A DNA stretch of 64,000 bases, taken from assembly GCA_963704615.1 (NCBI GenBank), contig OY969923.1:2232001-2296000 (forward strand), written 5' to 3'. The translations under genes and the position numbers were made by a program. Origin of the DNA: Bog-756 sp963704615 (GTDB lineage Bacteria > Actinomycetota > Acidimicrobiia > Acidimicrobiales > RAAP-2). This document shows positions 15,172 to 23,638 of this stretch, piece after piece; position 1 is the first letter of the stretch, and every line of letters begins with the position of its first letter. The notes beneath the pieces were generated by a model. The model was not told the DNA's origin. It did no database searches and saw only the letters and a program-made list of their open reading frames with translations.

Positions 15172-15936
15172 ATGCCCGAGATCGTGAAGCCGCCCCCGAA
15201 CATGACGTTCGACTCACCGGACGAGGAGCGTCAGTACCGGAAGCAACGCCTGGCGGCTGGGTTCCGGCTCTTCTCCCGGTTCGGCTTCGACGAAGGCGTG
15301 GCTGGGCACATCACTGCCCGAGACCCCGAAAGGCTCGACCACTTCTGGGTCAACCCCTTCGGCATGCATTTCGGGCACATCCGGGTGTCCGACCTCATCC
15401 TCGTCAATGACCACGGGGAGGTCGTCGTCGGCGACAAGACGGTCAACGGCGCCGCCTTCGCCATCCACTCGCAGATCCACGCCGCTCGGCCCGACGTTGT
15501 CGCTGCCGCGCACTCCCATTCGATCTATGGGAAGTCATGGTCCGCCCTCGGGCGCACCCTCGATCCGATCACCCAGGACGCTTGTGCCTTCTACGACGAC
15601 CACGCCGTGTTCGACGACTACACCGGTGTGGTCCTCGACCTCGAGGAGGGCAAGCGCATCGCCCACGCCCTGGGCGACAATAAGGCGGCCATCCTCCGCA
15701 ATCACGGACTCTTGACGGTCGGCCATTCGGTCGACGAGGCGGTGTGGTGGTTCATCAGCATGGAGCGATCCTGCCAGGCCCAGCTTCTGGCCTCGTCGGC
15801 CGGGACGCCCGTGCTCATCGAGCCGGAGATGGCTGCGTTGACAGCCAACCAGGTGGGTTCGCATCTGGCGGGATGGTTCAGCTTCCAGCCCCTCTTCGAC
15901 CGCATCGTGCGGGAACAGCCCGACCTGCTCGACTGA
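15172..15936 (+). CDS. Class II aldolase/adducin family protein
   Basis: 254 residues; ATG 15172 is chosen for the AAGGAGGATCTG just before it. The fold shows the GVAGHITARDPE N-terminal loop, zinc-ligand histidines in AHSHSIYGK (about 120-128) and NHGLLTVG (about 178-185), and a closing helix. Relatives cleave sugar phosphates (L-fuculose/L-ribulose-5-phosphate type) or act on non-sugar substrates. The substrate cannot be assigned. It is preceded by a terminator and a 170-base non-coding stretch. Confidence 0.8.
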   Translation: MPEIVKPPPNMTFDSPDEERQYRKQRLAAGFRLFSRFGFDEGVAGHITARDPERLDHFWVNPFGMHFGHIRVSDLILVNDHGEVVVGDKTVNGAAFAIHSQIHAARPDVVAAAHSHSIYGKSWSALGRTLDPITQDACAFYDDHAVFDDYTGVVLDLEEGKRIAHALGDNKAAILRNHGLLTVGHSVDEAVWWFISMERSCQAQLLASSAGTPVLIEPEMAALTANQVGSHLAGWFSFQPLFDRIVREQPDLLD

Positions 15937-16011
15937 TCCCTGCTCCGGCCGGAAGGCTCCCGCGTTGGCCCGTACCGGCCTCAAATGGGCGATCCCCGCG
16001 AAGCGACGCCG

Positions 16012-16506
16012 TCAGGAATCGGCGCCATTCGGTGGCGTTCGGTCGGGAGTGATGATGACGACTGGGATGATCCGCGTCGTGTGACGTTGATACACGTCAT
16101 AGCGCCCGCGGACGCCCCGGTGGAAGATGCGGGCCATCCCCCGATTGGTCCGGTTGACCAAGGGCCACAACTGCGCCCGCTCCTCGGGGTCGGCCACCCG
16201 GGCAGTCGCCGCCATGACCTGTCGGCCCACCCGAACCCTCACGCGAGGGTCGGCCTGGAGGTTCAGGAGCCAGGCCGGCGACCGATCGCTCCCCCCGTTG
16301 GAGGCCACCACGATGAGGTCGCCCCGATCGCGGCAGTAAGTGAGTCCGTGAGTGCGGGACAATCCCGTCTTGCGTCCGGTGGTGGTGAGCAAGAGGGCGG
16401 GAACCCGGTTGCTGTGCTTGCCGAACCGTCCATCCGACCTCTCATAGATGTACGCGTGGAAGCGCAGATACGGATCCACGAAACGGGTGGTGAAGATGCC
16501 CTCCAC
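16012..16506 (-). CDS. Deazaflavin (F420)-dependent nitroreductase (DDN) family protein
   Basis: 164 residues from GTG 16506, 13 bases after the gcvPB stop, so probably the last gene of the gcv operon. The family signature is clear: LLLTTTGRKTGLSRTHGLTY, then DLIVVASNGGSDRSPAWLLNL and a split beta-barrel C-terminal half. DDN-type proteins bind F420H2 and reduce quinones or nitro compounds. In-frame sequence upstream of 16506 overlaps gcvPB and is not protein-like. It supports an F420-making actinobacterial host. Confidence 0.85.
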   Translation of the reverse strand: MEGIFTTRFVDPYLRFHAYIYERSDGRFGKHSNRVPALLLTTTGRKTGLSRTHGLTYCRDRGDLIVVASNGGSDRSPAWLLNLQADPRVRVRVGRQVMAATARVADPEERAQLWPLVNRTNRGMARIFHRGVRGRYDVYQRHTTRIIPVVIITPDRTPPNGADS

Positions 16507-16519
16507 CGGCCTGGCCTGG

Positions 16520-18064
16520 TCAGCCTCGGGCGTCGAACGTCGGGACCAGGTTTCGGGCCGCCCGGGCTTCGTCCACTCTCCGCACCGGGGTGTGGTGGGG
16601 GTACTCGGCCATCCAGCCCTCGGGTCGCTCAACTGCCTCGGCGGCGATCCGTTCGAAGGACTGGGCCACGGCCTCGAGGGTCTGGGGGCTCTCGGTCTCG
16701 GTCGGCTCGATCATCAGGGCCTCGTCGACGATGAGCGGGAAGTAGACGGTCGGCGAGTGGAACCCCTCCTCCAGAAGCCGCTTGGCCACGTCGAGAGCGC
16801 GCACCCCGTGAGCCTGTTTGATGGAGCGCACCGACAGCACCACCTCGTGCATGCACGGTCGGTCGAAGGGCACGTCGTAAGTGCCGGACAAACGCTGGCG
16901 GATCCAGTTGGCGTTGAGGACGGCGGTTTCGGCGATCCTCCGCAGTCCGTCTCCCCCGTTGGTCAGGATGTAGGCCAGGGCCCGGGCCAGAACGAGCGAA
17001 TTCCCGTGCCAGGTGTGCATCCGTCCGATCGATCGGGATGGCATCACCCACTCGTACACCGGTGCCTGGTCATCCGACGCCACCCGTACCGGCCGGGGCC
17101 CGGGGAGGAACGGCACCAGTCGTTCCGACACGGCCACCGGTCCCGCCCCCGGTCCGCCCCCGCCGTGGGGGGTGGCAAAGGTCTTGTGCAGATTCATGTG
17201 GACGATGTCGAACCCCATGTCGCCGGGACGTACCACTCCGAGGATGGCATTGAGGTTGGCACCGTCGTAGTACAGGAGGCCCCCGACCTCGTGCACTGCC
17301 GCGGCGATGGCCGCGATGTCCTCTTCGAACAAGCCCAGGGTGTTGGGATTGGTCAGCATGATGCCGGCGACGTCCTCGTCCAGCACGGCGGTCAACGCAG
17401 CCATGTCCACGCACCCGCGTTCGTCACTGGGCACGGTGACCACCTCGTAGCCGGCCAAGGTCACCGATGCCGGGTTGGTGCCGTGGGCCGAGTCGGGGAT
17501 GATCACCTTGTGCCGCTCCTCTCCCTGGGCCTTGTGCCAGGCCCGCATGAGGAGCAGTCCGGTGAGCTCACCGGCGGCCCCGGCCGCCGGTTGGAGGGTG
17601 GCCGCGGCCATGCCGGTGATCTCGCACAGGGCTTCTTCCAACTCGACCAGCAAGCCGAGCCACCCCTGGGTGAGCGTCGCCGGTGCCGCCGGATGCACGC
17701 CGGCCAATCCAGGCAGTGCAGCCACCGCGTCACACACCTTGGGGTTGTACTTCATGGTGCACGAGCCGAGCGGGTAGGCCCCGAGGTCCACCGAGAACTG
17801 CCGGTGGGACAACCGGGTGAAGTGGGCCACCAGGTCGCGTTCGGAGACCTCGGCCAGGGGGACCGGGTCACGCCGCACATGGTCGTCGGGGACCAGCGCG
17901 TCGACCGGCAGGTCGGGGATCCCCGTAGTGCGGAAGGACCACGCCCGCCGCCCCGGATGGGAGAGTTCGAAGAGCGTGGGCTCGGTGGCCCGGCCCAACA
18001 GGGGGGCACTCTGGGCCTTTCCCCCGGGTGCACTGCCGGGAGTGGTGGAAGCGAGCTCGGACAT
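16520..18064 (-). CDS. gcvPB: Glycine dehydrogenase (decarboxylating) subunit 2
   Basis: 514 residues; ATG 18064 overlaps the gcvPA stop. It is the C-terminal half (P2) of the P-protein of the glycine cleavage system, which decarboxylates glycine using PLP and passes the aminomethyl group to lipoyl-GcvH. The PLP lysine lies in NLHKTFATPHGGGGPG (about residues 301-316). Other conserved parts are LGSCTMKYNPK and GANLNAILG. Length matches the usual 480-520. It works as a heterotetramer with gcvPA. Confidence 0.95.
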   Translation of the reverse strand: MSELASTTPGSAPGGKAQSAPLLGRATEPTLFELSHPGRRAWSFRTTGIPDLPVDALVPDDHVRRDPVPLAEVSERDLVAHFTRLSHRQFSVDLGAYPLGSCTMKYNPKVCDAVAALPGLAGVHPAAPATLTQGWLGLLVELEEALCEITGMAAATLQPAAGAAGELTGLLLMRAWHKAQGEERHKVIIPDSAHGTNPASVTLAGYEVVTVPSDERGCVDMAALTAVLDEDVAGIMLTNPNTLGLFEEDIAAIAAAVHEVGGLLYYDGANLNAILGVVRPGDMGFDIVHMNLHKTFATPHGGGGPGAGPVAVSERLVPFLPGPRPVRVASDDQAPVYEWVMPSRSIGRMHTWHGNSLVLARALAYILTNGGDGLRRIAETAVLNANWIRQRLSGTYDVPFDRPCMHEVVLSVRSIKQAHGVRALDVAKRLLEEGFHSPTVYFPLIVDEALMIEPTETESPQTLEAVAQSFERIAAEAVERPEGWMAEYPHHTPVRRVDEARAARNLVPTFDARG

Positions 18065-19413
18065 CAGGCCACCGCCTTGGCCAGTGCGGTGACGTAGGCG
18101 TCGATCTCGTCCCGTGTTCGGCGCTCGGTCACCGAGATCAGCAGGCCGTTCTCCCCGTCGACGAAGTCCTCGCCCAGAGGGATGCCGGCCAGGAAACCGG
18201 CGTCGGCCATCCGCTCGACCACCACCGACGCCGGAACCGGCAGGCGCACAGCGAACTCCCGCACCACCGGTGCATGGGCGTAGGCATCGATCCGGTCGAG
18301 AGCAAGAAGCGCCTCACGGGTGTACCGGGTGGCCTGCGCACACCGTCGTGCCATCTCGGCCAGACCGGTCGTGCCCAGCCACCCGAGCTGGATGGCCGCG
18401 GTGACCGCCATCAAGGTCTGGTTGGTGCAGACGTTGGACGTGGCCTTTTCTCGCCGGATGTCCTGTTCGCGAGCGCGGAGGGTCGTGACGTAGGCCCGCC
18501 GACCCTCGACGTCGACCGTCTCCCCCACCAGCCGGCCCGGCAGCCGTCGCACGTGGGCCGCGGCGCAGGCGAAGAGTCCGAGGTAGGGACCCCCGAAACT
18601 CAAACTGGTGCCGAAGACCTGGCCCTCCCCCACCACCACGTCGGCCCCCCACTGACCCGCCGATTTGAGTATCCCGGCCGCCACCGGATCGGCACCCACC
18701 ACGAGGAGGGCCCCGGTCCGGTCACAGAGGGCCCGGGCCGCGCCCAGGTCCTCGAGGCACCCGAGGTAATTGGGATAGCCGACCATGACCACGCCGGGCG
18801 GATCGGAGGATTCCTCGTCGCCGTCCGGCCACCGGGTGAGTCCGTCGGCCAGGGAGATGGTCGATATCCGATGGCCTGTCCCGGCGGCGCACGTGGCCAG
18901 CATCTGGCGCCAGTGGGGATGGATTCCGGCGGAGACCCAGACCGCCTCCCGGCCGGAGGCGGCCACCCCGAGGTTGACCGCTTCCACCGCCGCGCTGCCC
19001 CCGTCGTAGAGGGAGGCGTTGGCCACGGGAAGTCCGGCCAGCCGGGCCACCATGGTCTGGTACTCGAAGATGGCCTGCAGCACGCCTTGGGCGACCTCGG
19101 GTTGATAGGGGGTGTACGAGGTGACGAACTCGGACCGACCTCCCAGCGCAGAAGTCACGGGAGGGATCTCGTGGTCGTAAGCCCCCCCGCCGGCGAAGCA
19201 CACCAGGCGATCGGTGCGGGCCCGATTCCGGTCGGCGAAGCTCTCCATGGCCGCCATGACGTCCGGCTCGCCTGCGCCGGCGGCGAGCTCGAGCTGGCGT
19301 TGCAGCCGGAGCGCCTCGGGCACCACGTCGAACAACTCATCGACCGACGAGAGCCCGAGGAAGGCGAGCATGCTCGCTACTTCGTCATCGGTGTGTGGGA
19401 TATAGGTGCCCAC
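18064..19413 (-). CDS. gcvPA: Glycine dehydrogenase (decarboxylating) subunit 1
   Basis: 449 residues from GTG 19413 with a GGAGGA-type site upstream. It is the N-terminal half (P1) of the split P-protein. The family opening YIPHTDDEVASMLAFLG and conserved ASLYDGGSAA, TSYTPYQPE and NVCTNQTLMA stretches are all present. Its stop overlaps the gcvPB ATG, so the two chains are co-translated. Split P-protein is found in many Gram-positives and archaea and in several deep actinobacterial lineages; the fused gcvP form is absent here. Confidence 0.95.
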   Translation of the reverse strand: MGTYIPHTDDEVASMLAFLGLSSVDELFDVVPEALRLQRQLELAAGAGEPDVMAAMESFADRNRARTDRLVCFAGGGAYDHEIPPVTSALGGRSEFVTSYTPYQPEVAQGVLQAIFEYQTMVARLAGLPVANASLYDGGSAAVEAVNLGVAASGREAVWVSAGIHPHWRQMLATCAAGTGHRISTISLADGLTRWPDGDEESSDPPGVVMVGYPNYLGCLEDLGAARALCDRTGALLVVGADPVAAGILKSAGQWGADVVVGEGQVFGTSLSFGGPYLGLFACAAAHVRRLPGRLVGETVDVEGRRAYVTTLRAREQDIRREKATSNVCTNQTLMAVTAAIQLGWLGTTGLAEMARRCAQATRYTREALLALDRIDAYAHAPVVREFAVRLPVPASVVVERMADAGFLAGIPLGEDFVDGENGLLISVTERRTRDEIDAYVTALAKAVA

Positions 19414-19492
19414 AGGGCCATTCCTCCAATGTCGGGTTCTGGGGTGTCATAGCGGATAGTGGCCCGAATGGCCAGAGTCGCTCGGCCAGCGG

Positions 19493-20617
19493 TCACCCGC
19501 TGGTCCCGAACTGGCCGGTCTGGGTGAACGGTGTCCGAGCGACGGTGGCCGGCACCTCTCGTCCCCGCTGAACGATAGCGAAGACCATCGAGGCCTCCGG
19601 GTGGAAAGCGGTGTCGACGAATCCGAGGGCGATCCCGTGCTCGAGCATGGGAGAGAAATTGCCGCTGGTCACCATGCCCGCTCGGCGTCCGTTCTTCACC
19701 AATTCCGATCCCTCCCGCGGTGGTTGCCGGCCGGTGGTGGTGAGCCCGACCAGCCGGCGGGCCACGCCGCCGTCTCGTTCGTCGACCAACGCAGCCCGGC
19801 CCCGGAACGCGTCCTTGTCCCAGCCGACCACCCAGCCCAGACCGGCCTGCAGGGGGGTGATCCCCGGGCCGAGCTCGTGGCCATGCAAGGGAAGAGCCGC
19901 CTCGAGGCGGAGGGTGTCCCGGGCCCCGAGCCCGGCTGGCTGGACCCCGGTCCCGAGGAGAGCCGTCCACAGCCCGTCGGCCGCGTCGGCGGGAACGGCG
20001 AGCTCCACGCCGTCCTCGCCCGTGTAGCCGGTGCCGGCGACGTGACACGGCACTCCTTCCCACACCACGGGGGCCACTCCGAAACGTGGCACCGACGCCG
20101 CCTCGGGAGCGATGGTCGCCAGGCGGGTCCGGGCGTGGGGACCCTGCACGGCGATGATGCAGCGGTCGCCGGTGGTGTCCTCCCCCCCGAGCGCATCTCT
20201 GACCCGGGACGTGTTGGAGGCGTTGGGCATGACGTCGAAGACCTGGTCGGAGAGCCACCACACGATGATGTCGTCGACCACCGAGCCGTCGTCGTCGAGC
20301 AGATGGGTGTACTGCGCCCGACCGGGGGTCACACGCCGGAGATCGTTGGACAGGGCGGACTGCAGGCGATCGAAGGCGTCATCCCCGTCGACCCTCACCG
20401 TGCCCAGGTGGCTGACGTCGAACATCACCGCGTCGCGACGACAGGCACGATGTTCGGCGAGGGTCCCCTGTCCGTACGAGAGAGGCATCTCCCAGCCGCC
20501 GAAGGCCACCAGTTTGGCGCCCAGTCGACGGTGGGCATCGATCAGAGCAGTGTGACGCAGCGGTCGGCCTTCTCCCGAATGAGGGTGATCACCGAGTGCT
20601 GTCGAGGTGTCGCCCAC
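19493..20617 (-). CDS. gcvT: Aminomethyltransferase of the glycine cleavage system
   Basis: 374 residues from GTG 20617; in-frame sequence further upstream overlaps the next gene and is not protein-like. The folate-binding T-protein opening LIDAHRRLGAKLVAFGGWEMP, the MFDVSHLG motif and RDTLRLEAALPLHGHEL are all present, as is the C-terminal barrel with SGNFSPMLEHGIALGFV. It releases ammonia from the aminomethyl-lipoyl-H intermediate and makes methylene-THF. gcvH and lpd are not in the window. It is followed by gcvPA after 79 bases. Confidence 0.95.
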   Translation of the reverse strand: MGDTSTALGDHPHSGEGRPLRHTALIDAHRRLGAKLVAFGGWEMPLSYGQGTLAEHRACRRDAVMFDVSHLGTVRVDGDDAFDRLQSALSNDLRRVTPGRAQYTHLLDDDGSVVDDIIVWWLSDQVFDVMPNASNTSRVRDALGGEDTTGDRCIIAVQGPHARTRLATIAPEAASVPRFGVAPVVWEGVPCHVAGTGYTGEDGVELAVPADAADGLWTALLGTGVQPAGLGARDTLRLEAALPLHGHELGPGITPLQAGLGWVVGWDKDAFRGRAALVDERDGGVARRLVGLTTTGRQPPREGSELVKNGRRAGMVTSGNFSPMLEHGIALGFVDTAFHPEASMVFAIVQRGREVPATVARTPFTQTGQFGTSG

Positions 20618-20642
20618 GGGACGAGGATACTGGTGCGGGAGT

Positions 20643-21041
20643 TCAAGCGGTGCGAGCGGCACCCGTCTGTGTGCGGCCATCGCCGGCGAGCCCGTACTTG
20701 GCCAACAGGGCCAGGGTGTCCCTTTGGTAGAGAAGGGTGACCCGGACATCCGGGTAGAGCTGACCCATCCGACGGACCTTGCCGTTCTTCTTGGTGACCA
20801 GCCGCTGATTGAGCGTGGTCAGCTCGACGAACAGGCCGGGATCGGGAAGCCAGAAGTCGGGTCGGAACCCGGTGGTGGGACGGCCGTTGTCGCTCCACTC
20901 CAGAGCGAACTCGACCGGTTCGTACTCCCAGGCGACGCCGTAGAAATCGAGGATGCGGGCGAACCGACGCTCGGACTCGTGGGCGAAACGGGTCACCGTC
21001 TGGAGCGGGTTCGCTTCGACCCGGCCGACCGCAGCACTCAA
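20643..21041 (-). CDS. PD-(D/E)XK-nuclease-like protein in the gcv operon
   Basis: 132 residues; ATG 21041 overlaps the merR stop (ATGA). After a helical N-terminus (HESERRFARILDFYGV) comes RPDFWLPDPGLFVELTTLN, which reads like the PD...(D/E)xT/K core of restriction-endonuclease-fold proteins, then a basic KKNGKVRRMG. The usual catalytic Lys directly after the Glu is replaced by Thr (ELT). It may bind nucleic acid without cutting. Why it lies between merR and gcvT is unclear. Confidence 0.6.
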   Translation of the reverse strand: MSAAVGRVEANPLQTVTRFAHESERRFARILDFYGVAWEYEPVEFALEWSDNGRPTTGFRPDFWLPDPGLFVELTTLNQRLVTKKNGKVRRMGQLYPDVRVTLLYQRDTLALLAKYGLAGDGRTQTGAARTA

Positions 21042-21586
21042 TGTTCGGCAGCCTCAGCGGATGCCAGGTAACCGGCGGCCGGATGCTGATGCGAGGGGAC
21101 GGACGGCTGGGTTGTCGTGATCTCGACGATTGCCGCTTCGAGCTCGGATACCACACCGGAGAGCGGAAGGATGTTGAACACCCCTTGCCCGCCGGCCAAC
21201 AGATCGACGATCTCCCCGTCGGAATGGGCCAGCACCGACCGGCTTCCGATCAGCACCAACTGGGAGGATGCGAGGTTGGCCCCGAAGTCCTCCCGCAGGC
21301 ACTCGACGGCCTGGCGGGCCTGTTGCAGCTTGAGGCCGGCGTCGAGGAGACGCTTGATGACCTTGAGCTCGAGCACGTCTCGGTAGGAGTACCGACGTTG
21401 GCTGCCACTTCCGGTGGCATCGGTGATCGACGGCCGCAGCAGATCGGTACGAGCCCAATAATCCAGCTGCCGATAGGTGATGCCGACCAGGGCGCAGACC
21501 TGGGCGCCGCGGAAGCCCTCGTCCACCCCTCCGGACCCCCGGTTGTTTGAATGTGCGCCGACCCCGCCGGCATCGTTCTTTGGCAC
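21038..21586 (-). CDS. MerR-family transcriptional regulator
   Basis: 182 residues from GTG 21586 with GGTGGAGG upstream. The N-terminal winged helix is clear: AQVCALVGITYRQLDYWART, then RRYSYRDVLELKVIKRLLDAG. The C-terminal effector part is long and lacks a metal-type Cys cluster. MerR proteins of this kind commonly sit next to glycine cleavage genes in actinobacteria (Rv1828-like). It probably controls the downstream gcv genes; an inverted repeat upstream could be its operator. Confidence 0.85.
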   Translation of the reverse strand: MPKNDAGGVGAHSNNRGSGGVDEGFRGAQVCALVGITYRQLDYWARTDLLRPSITDATGSGSQRRYSYRDVLELKVIKRLLDAGLKLQQARQAVECLREDFGANLASSQLVLIGSRSVLAHSDGEIVDLLAGGQGVFNILPLSGVVSELEAAIVEITTTQPSVPSHQHPAAGYLASAEAAEH

Positions 21587-21615
21587 AGCCGATCCTCCAC
21601 CTCATCCAAAGGTTG

Positions 21616-21656
21616 ACCGTGAAGCCCTACCAGACAGTCACCCTGGTTTTCACGGT
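21616..21656 (-). promoter_or_regulatory. Inverted repeat upstream of merR (operator candidate)
   Basis: A perfect 8-bp inverted repeat, ACCGTGAA (21616-21623) and TTCACGGT (21649-21656), with a 25-base spacer, lies 30-70 bases before the MerR start and also upstream of the divergent ABM operon at 21761. MerR operators usually have spaced dyads between promoter elements. Direct binding is inferred. Confidence 0.5.
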
Positions 21657-21760
21657 ATCACACAACCGTAATTACGTGCGTGTGACCGGACCGGAGGAGC
21701 CACGCCGGCCCCGGGAGCCCCCGATTTGGACCCGCGGCCAGGCCCGGCAATGATCGGACC

Positions 21761-22093
21761 ATGACGGTCGTCAAAATCAACGCCATCACCGTCAGAGAGG
21801 GTTCGGGGGACGAGCTCGGCCGGCGGTTCGCCCAACGGGCAGGCGCAGTGGACGACGCCGACGGGTTCGAGGGATTCGAGCTCCTCCGACCCACCGACGA
21901 CCGGGGGGTGTGGCTCGTCGTCACTCGCTGGCGGGACCAACAGTCCTTCGAGGCCTGGGTTTCCTCTCCTGCCTTCGCCCACGGGCACCGCGGCGACAGC
22001 GCCCGGGGGCCCGACGACGAACCCGCTCCCCCACCGATCGGGGCCCACAGCGAGCTCTGGTCCTACGACATCGTGGACCTCCCACCGCGGTGA
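21761..22093 (+). CDS. ABM-fold monooxygenase (heme-degrading/antibiotic-biosynthesis type)
   Basis: 110 residues. VVKINAITVREGSGDEL, DGFEGFELLRP and WLVVTRWRDQQSFEAWVSS form the ferredoxin-like ABM domain found in HmoB/MhuD/IsdG-type proteins. The AFAHGH histidines fit heme or iron handling. It begins a tight plus-strand operon; its stop overlaps the DUF2889 start. Confidence 0.7.
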   Translation: MTVVKINAITVREGSGDELGRRFAQRAGAVDDADGFEGFELLRPTDDRGVWLVVTRWRDQQSFEAWVSSPAFAHGHRGDSARGPDDEPAPPPIGAHSELWSYDIVDLPPR

Positions 22094-22698
22094 ACGCCGA
22101 CAGGACACGCCCCGACAGTGAGGTCCCGCTCCACCGACGGTCCATCGACTACCAGGTGTGCGACGGCGGTGACGTACTGGCCGTGGTGGGAAGGCTCCGC
22201 GACACCCGGCCGTGGGCCGAGGATGGGCAGACCCCGTCGGTGGTCCACGACATGGAGCTCCGGGTCGATGTTCGCATCACCGACCTGGTCATCACCGACG
22301 CCCACGCCGAGATGCACACTTTCCCGCACGCCGAGTGCCCGGCCATCGTCCGGGCGTTCGCCGGTCTGGTTGGCATCAGCGTGTCCCGAGGGTATACGCG
22401 GGAGGTGCAGGCGCGATTCGGAGGGGCCAAGGGCTGCACCCACCTCGAACAGTTGGCCCGTTCTCTCGGGCCGGTGGTGGTTCAGGCGGTGACGTCGCGC
22501 CGCGCCCTGGCGGTCAGCCGCGGTGCGGCGGTCGACTTGCTCGCCGCGGCCGGGAGCCCATGGGCCCGCGATTCGTGCCACGTCTGGGCCGAGGGCGGGG
22601 TCGCCGATCAGAAGCTGGCGGCCGGATGGCGGCCCGGTATCGGACCGTATCCCTCTCCCCCGGTCGACTTCTTCGCCGCGCCAGACGGCACGCCATGA
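22090..22698 (+). CDS. DUF2889 protein
   Basis: 202 residues from GTG 22090, overlapping the previous stop. The hallmark GCTHLEQLARSLGPV and the N-terminal RRSIDYQVCDGGDVLAVVGRL, with VVHDMELRVDV, match DUF2889. Its function is unknown; members are widespread in actinobacteria and proteobacteria. The next gene's ATG overlaps its stop, so it is coupled to a lipoprotein. Confidence 0.75.
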   Translation: MNADRTRPDSEVPLHRRSIDYQVCDGGDVLAVVGRLRDTRPWAEDGQTPSVVHDMELRVDVRITDLVITDAHAEMHTFPHAECPAIVRAFAGLVGISVSRGYTREVQARFGGAKGCTHLEQLARSLGPVVVQAVTSRRALAVSRGAAVDLLAAAGSPWARDSCHVWAEGGVADQKLAAGWRPGIGPYPSPPVDFFAAPDGTP

Positions 22699-23258
22699 CC
22701 GACGGTTCATCGCTGCCCGCGACCCACCGGGGTCGGCATCAACGGCTGTCCCGAGTCCTGGTGGTTCTGGTTCTGGCGGTTGTGTTGGTTTCGGTGTCGG
22801 GCTGCACTCCGTCGGGCACGGCGGTGTCCACCCCCTTTGCCACCAGTCCTCCCGTCCTCGAGCACGGACCCACCGATGAGGTGAAGGTCGGCACCATCCC
22901 CGGTCTGGGTCCGGTCCTGGTGGACGGCCAGGGCATCACCCTCTACTTGTACGAGACCGACCACCAGGGGTCGCCGTCGCGGTGCTACGGCATCTGCGCC
23001 ATCCAGTGGCCTCCGCTGCTCCTCCCGGCGGGAGCGGCGGCGCCGATCGCTGGGCCTGGCATCCAGGCCCGGCTGCTCGGAACCGCCCCCCGATCCGACG
23101 GGACCACCCAGATCACCTACAACGGGTGGCCGCTCTACACCTGGCCTCCGGACCGCTCGCCGGGGAAAGCCACCGGCCAGGCGCTGACCAACGCCGGCGG
23201 GATCTGGTTCGTGGTCGACCCGGCCGGCAACGCGGTGCGGACAGCCCTCAGCGCATGA
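22695..23258 (+). CDS. Lipoprotein with COG4315-type repeats
   Basis: 187 residues; ATG 22695 overlaps the DUF2889 stop. A signal peptide ends in lipobox VSGC (residues about 33-36). The mature part holds two copies of the secreted YxxY/W-type repeat: GITLYLYETDHQ with CYGICAIQWPPLL, and GWPLYTWPPDRSPGKATGQ with GGIWFVV. These occur in cell-envelope lipoproteins of unknown role, sometimes thought to bind metal or heme. A partner role with the ABM protein is possible. Confidence 0.75.
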   Translation: MTDGSSLPATHRGRHQRLSRVLVVLVLAVVLVSVSGCTPSGTAVSTPFATSPPVLEHGPTDEVKVGTIPGLGPVLVDGQGITLYLYETDHQGSPSRCYGICAIQWPPLLLPAGAAAPIAGPGIQARLLGTAPRSDGTTQITYNGWPLYTWPPDRSPGKATGQALTNAGGIWFVVDPAGNAVRTALSA

Positions 23259-23590
23259 TGCCGGCCCCAGACAGACTGACGGGCATGAACTCACCGGCCC
23301 GTTCCCGATGGTCGATCAACTCGACCGGTTCGATCCTGTCGATCAACTCGAAGGGATCTCTCCTCTCGATCGGTTCGATCGGATCGATCCTGTCGGTGGG
23401 CTCGATCGGGTCGGCACTGTCGCTGGCCTCGGTGGGCAGCTTTCTCAGCGCGGGCTCGCTGCTCTCCTTCGCCTCGATGGCTTCGGTCATGTCGGCCCGA
23501 GCCGTGAGGGGAATGCTCGACGCCGGCCGGCGGTCGGGGGCTCCGATGGTCAGGCCCCCCGACCAGCCTCGCTGGCCGATTAGCGAATAG
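23255..23590 (+). CDS. Ser-rich repetitive, solenoid-like small protein
   Basis: About 111 residues from ATG 23255, overlapping the lipoprotein stop (ATGA). Residues about 20-75 are a run of short repeats of the type S-I-x-S-x-G-S-x-L-S (for example INSTGSILSINSKGS, IGSIGSILSVGSIGS), with Ser/Gly and aliphatic residues alternating every 5-6 positions. This suggests a small beta-solenoid or amyloid-like stack. The tail is basic and Pro-rich. No catalytic motif. Similar proteins occur beside envelope lipoproteins in actinobacteria as far as I recall. Confidence 0.6.
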   Translation: MMPAPDRLTGMNSPARSRWSINSTGSILSINSKGSLLSIGSIGSILSVGSIGSALSLASVGSFLSAGSLLSFASMASVMSARAVRGMLDAGRRSGAPMVRPPDQPRWPISE

Positions 23591-23638
23591 GTCGCACGCC
23601 GACATGAGGGACGGGATCCCACCGACGATGGGTCCGAG

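Noticed and set aside
19414..21760. Glycine riboswitch before gcvT or at the operon head
   Set aside because: Only 25 bases separate gcvT from the upstream gene, and no tandem aptamer-like structure is visible at 21587-21760.
21910..22089. N-terminal extension of the DUF2889 protein in the open frame from 21910
   Set aside because: Arg/Pro-rich shadow of the ABM gene; GTG 22090 overlapping the ABM stop is the better start.
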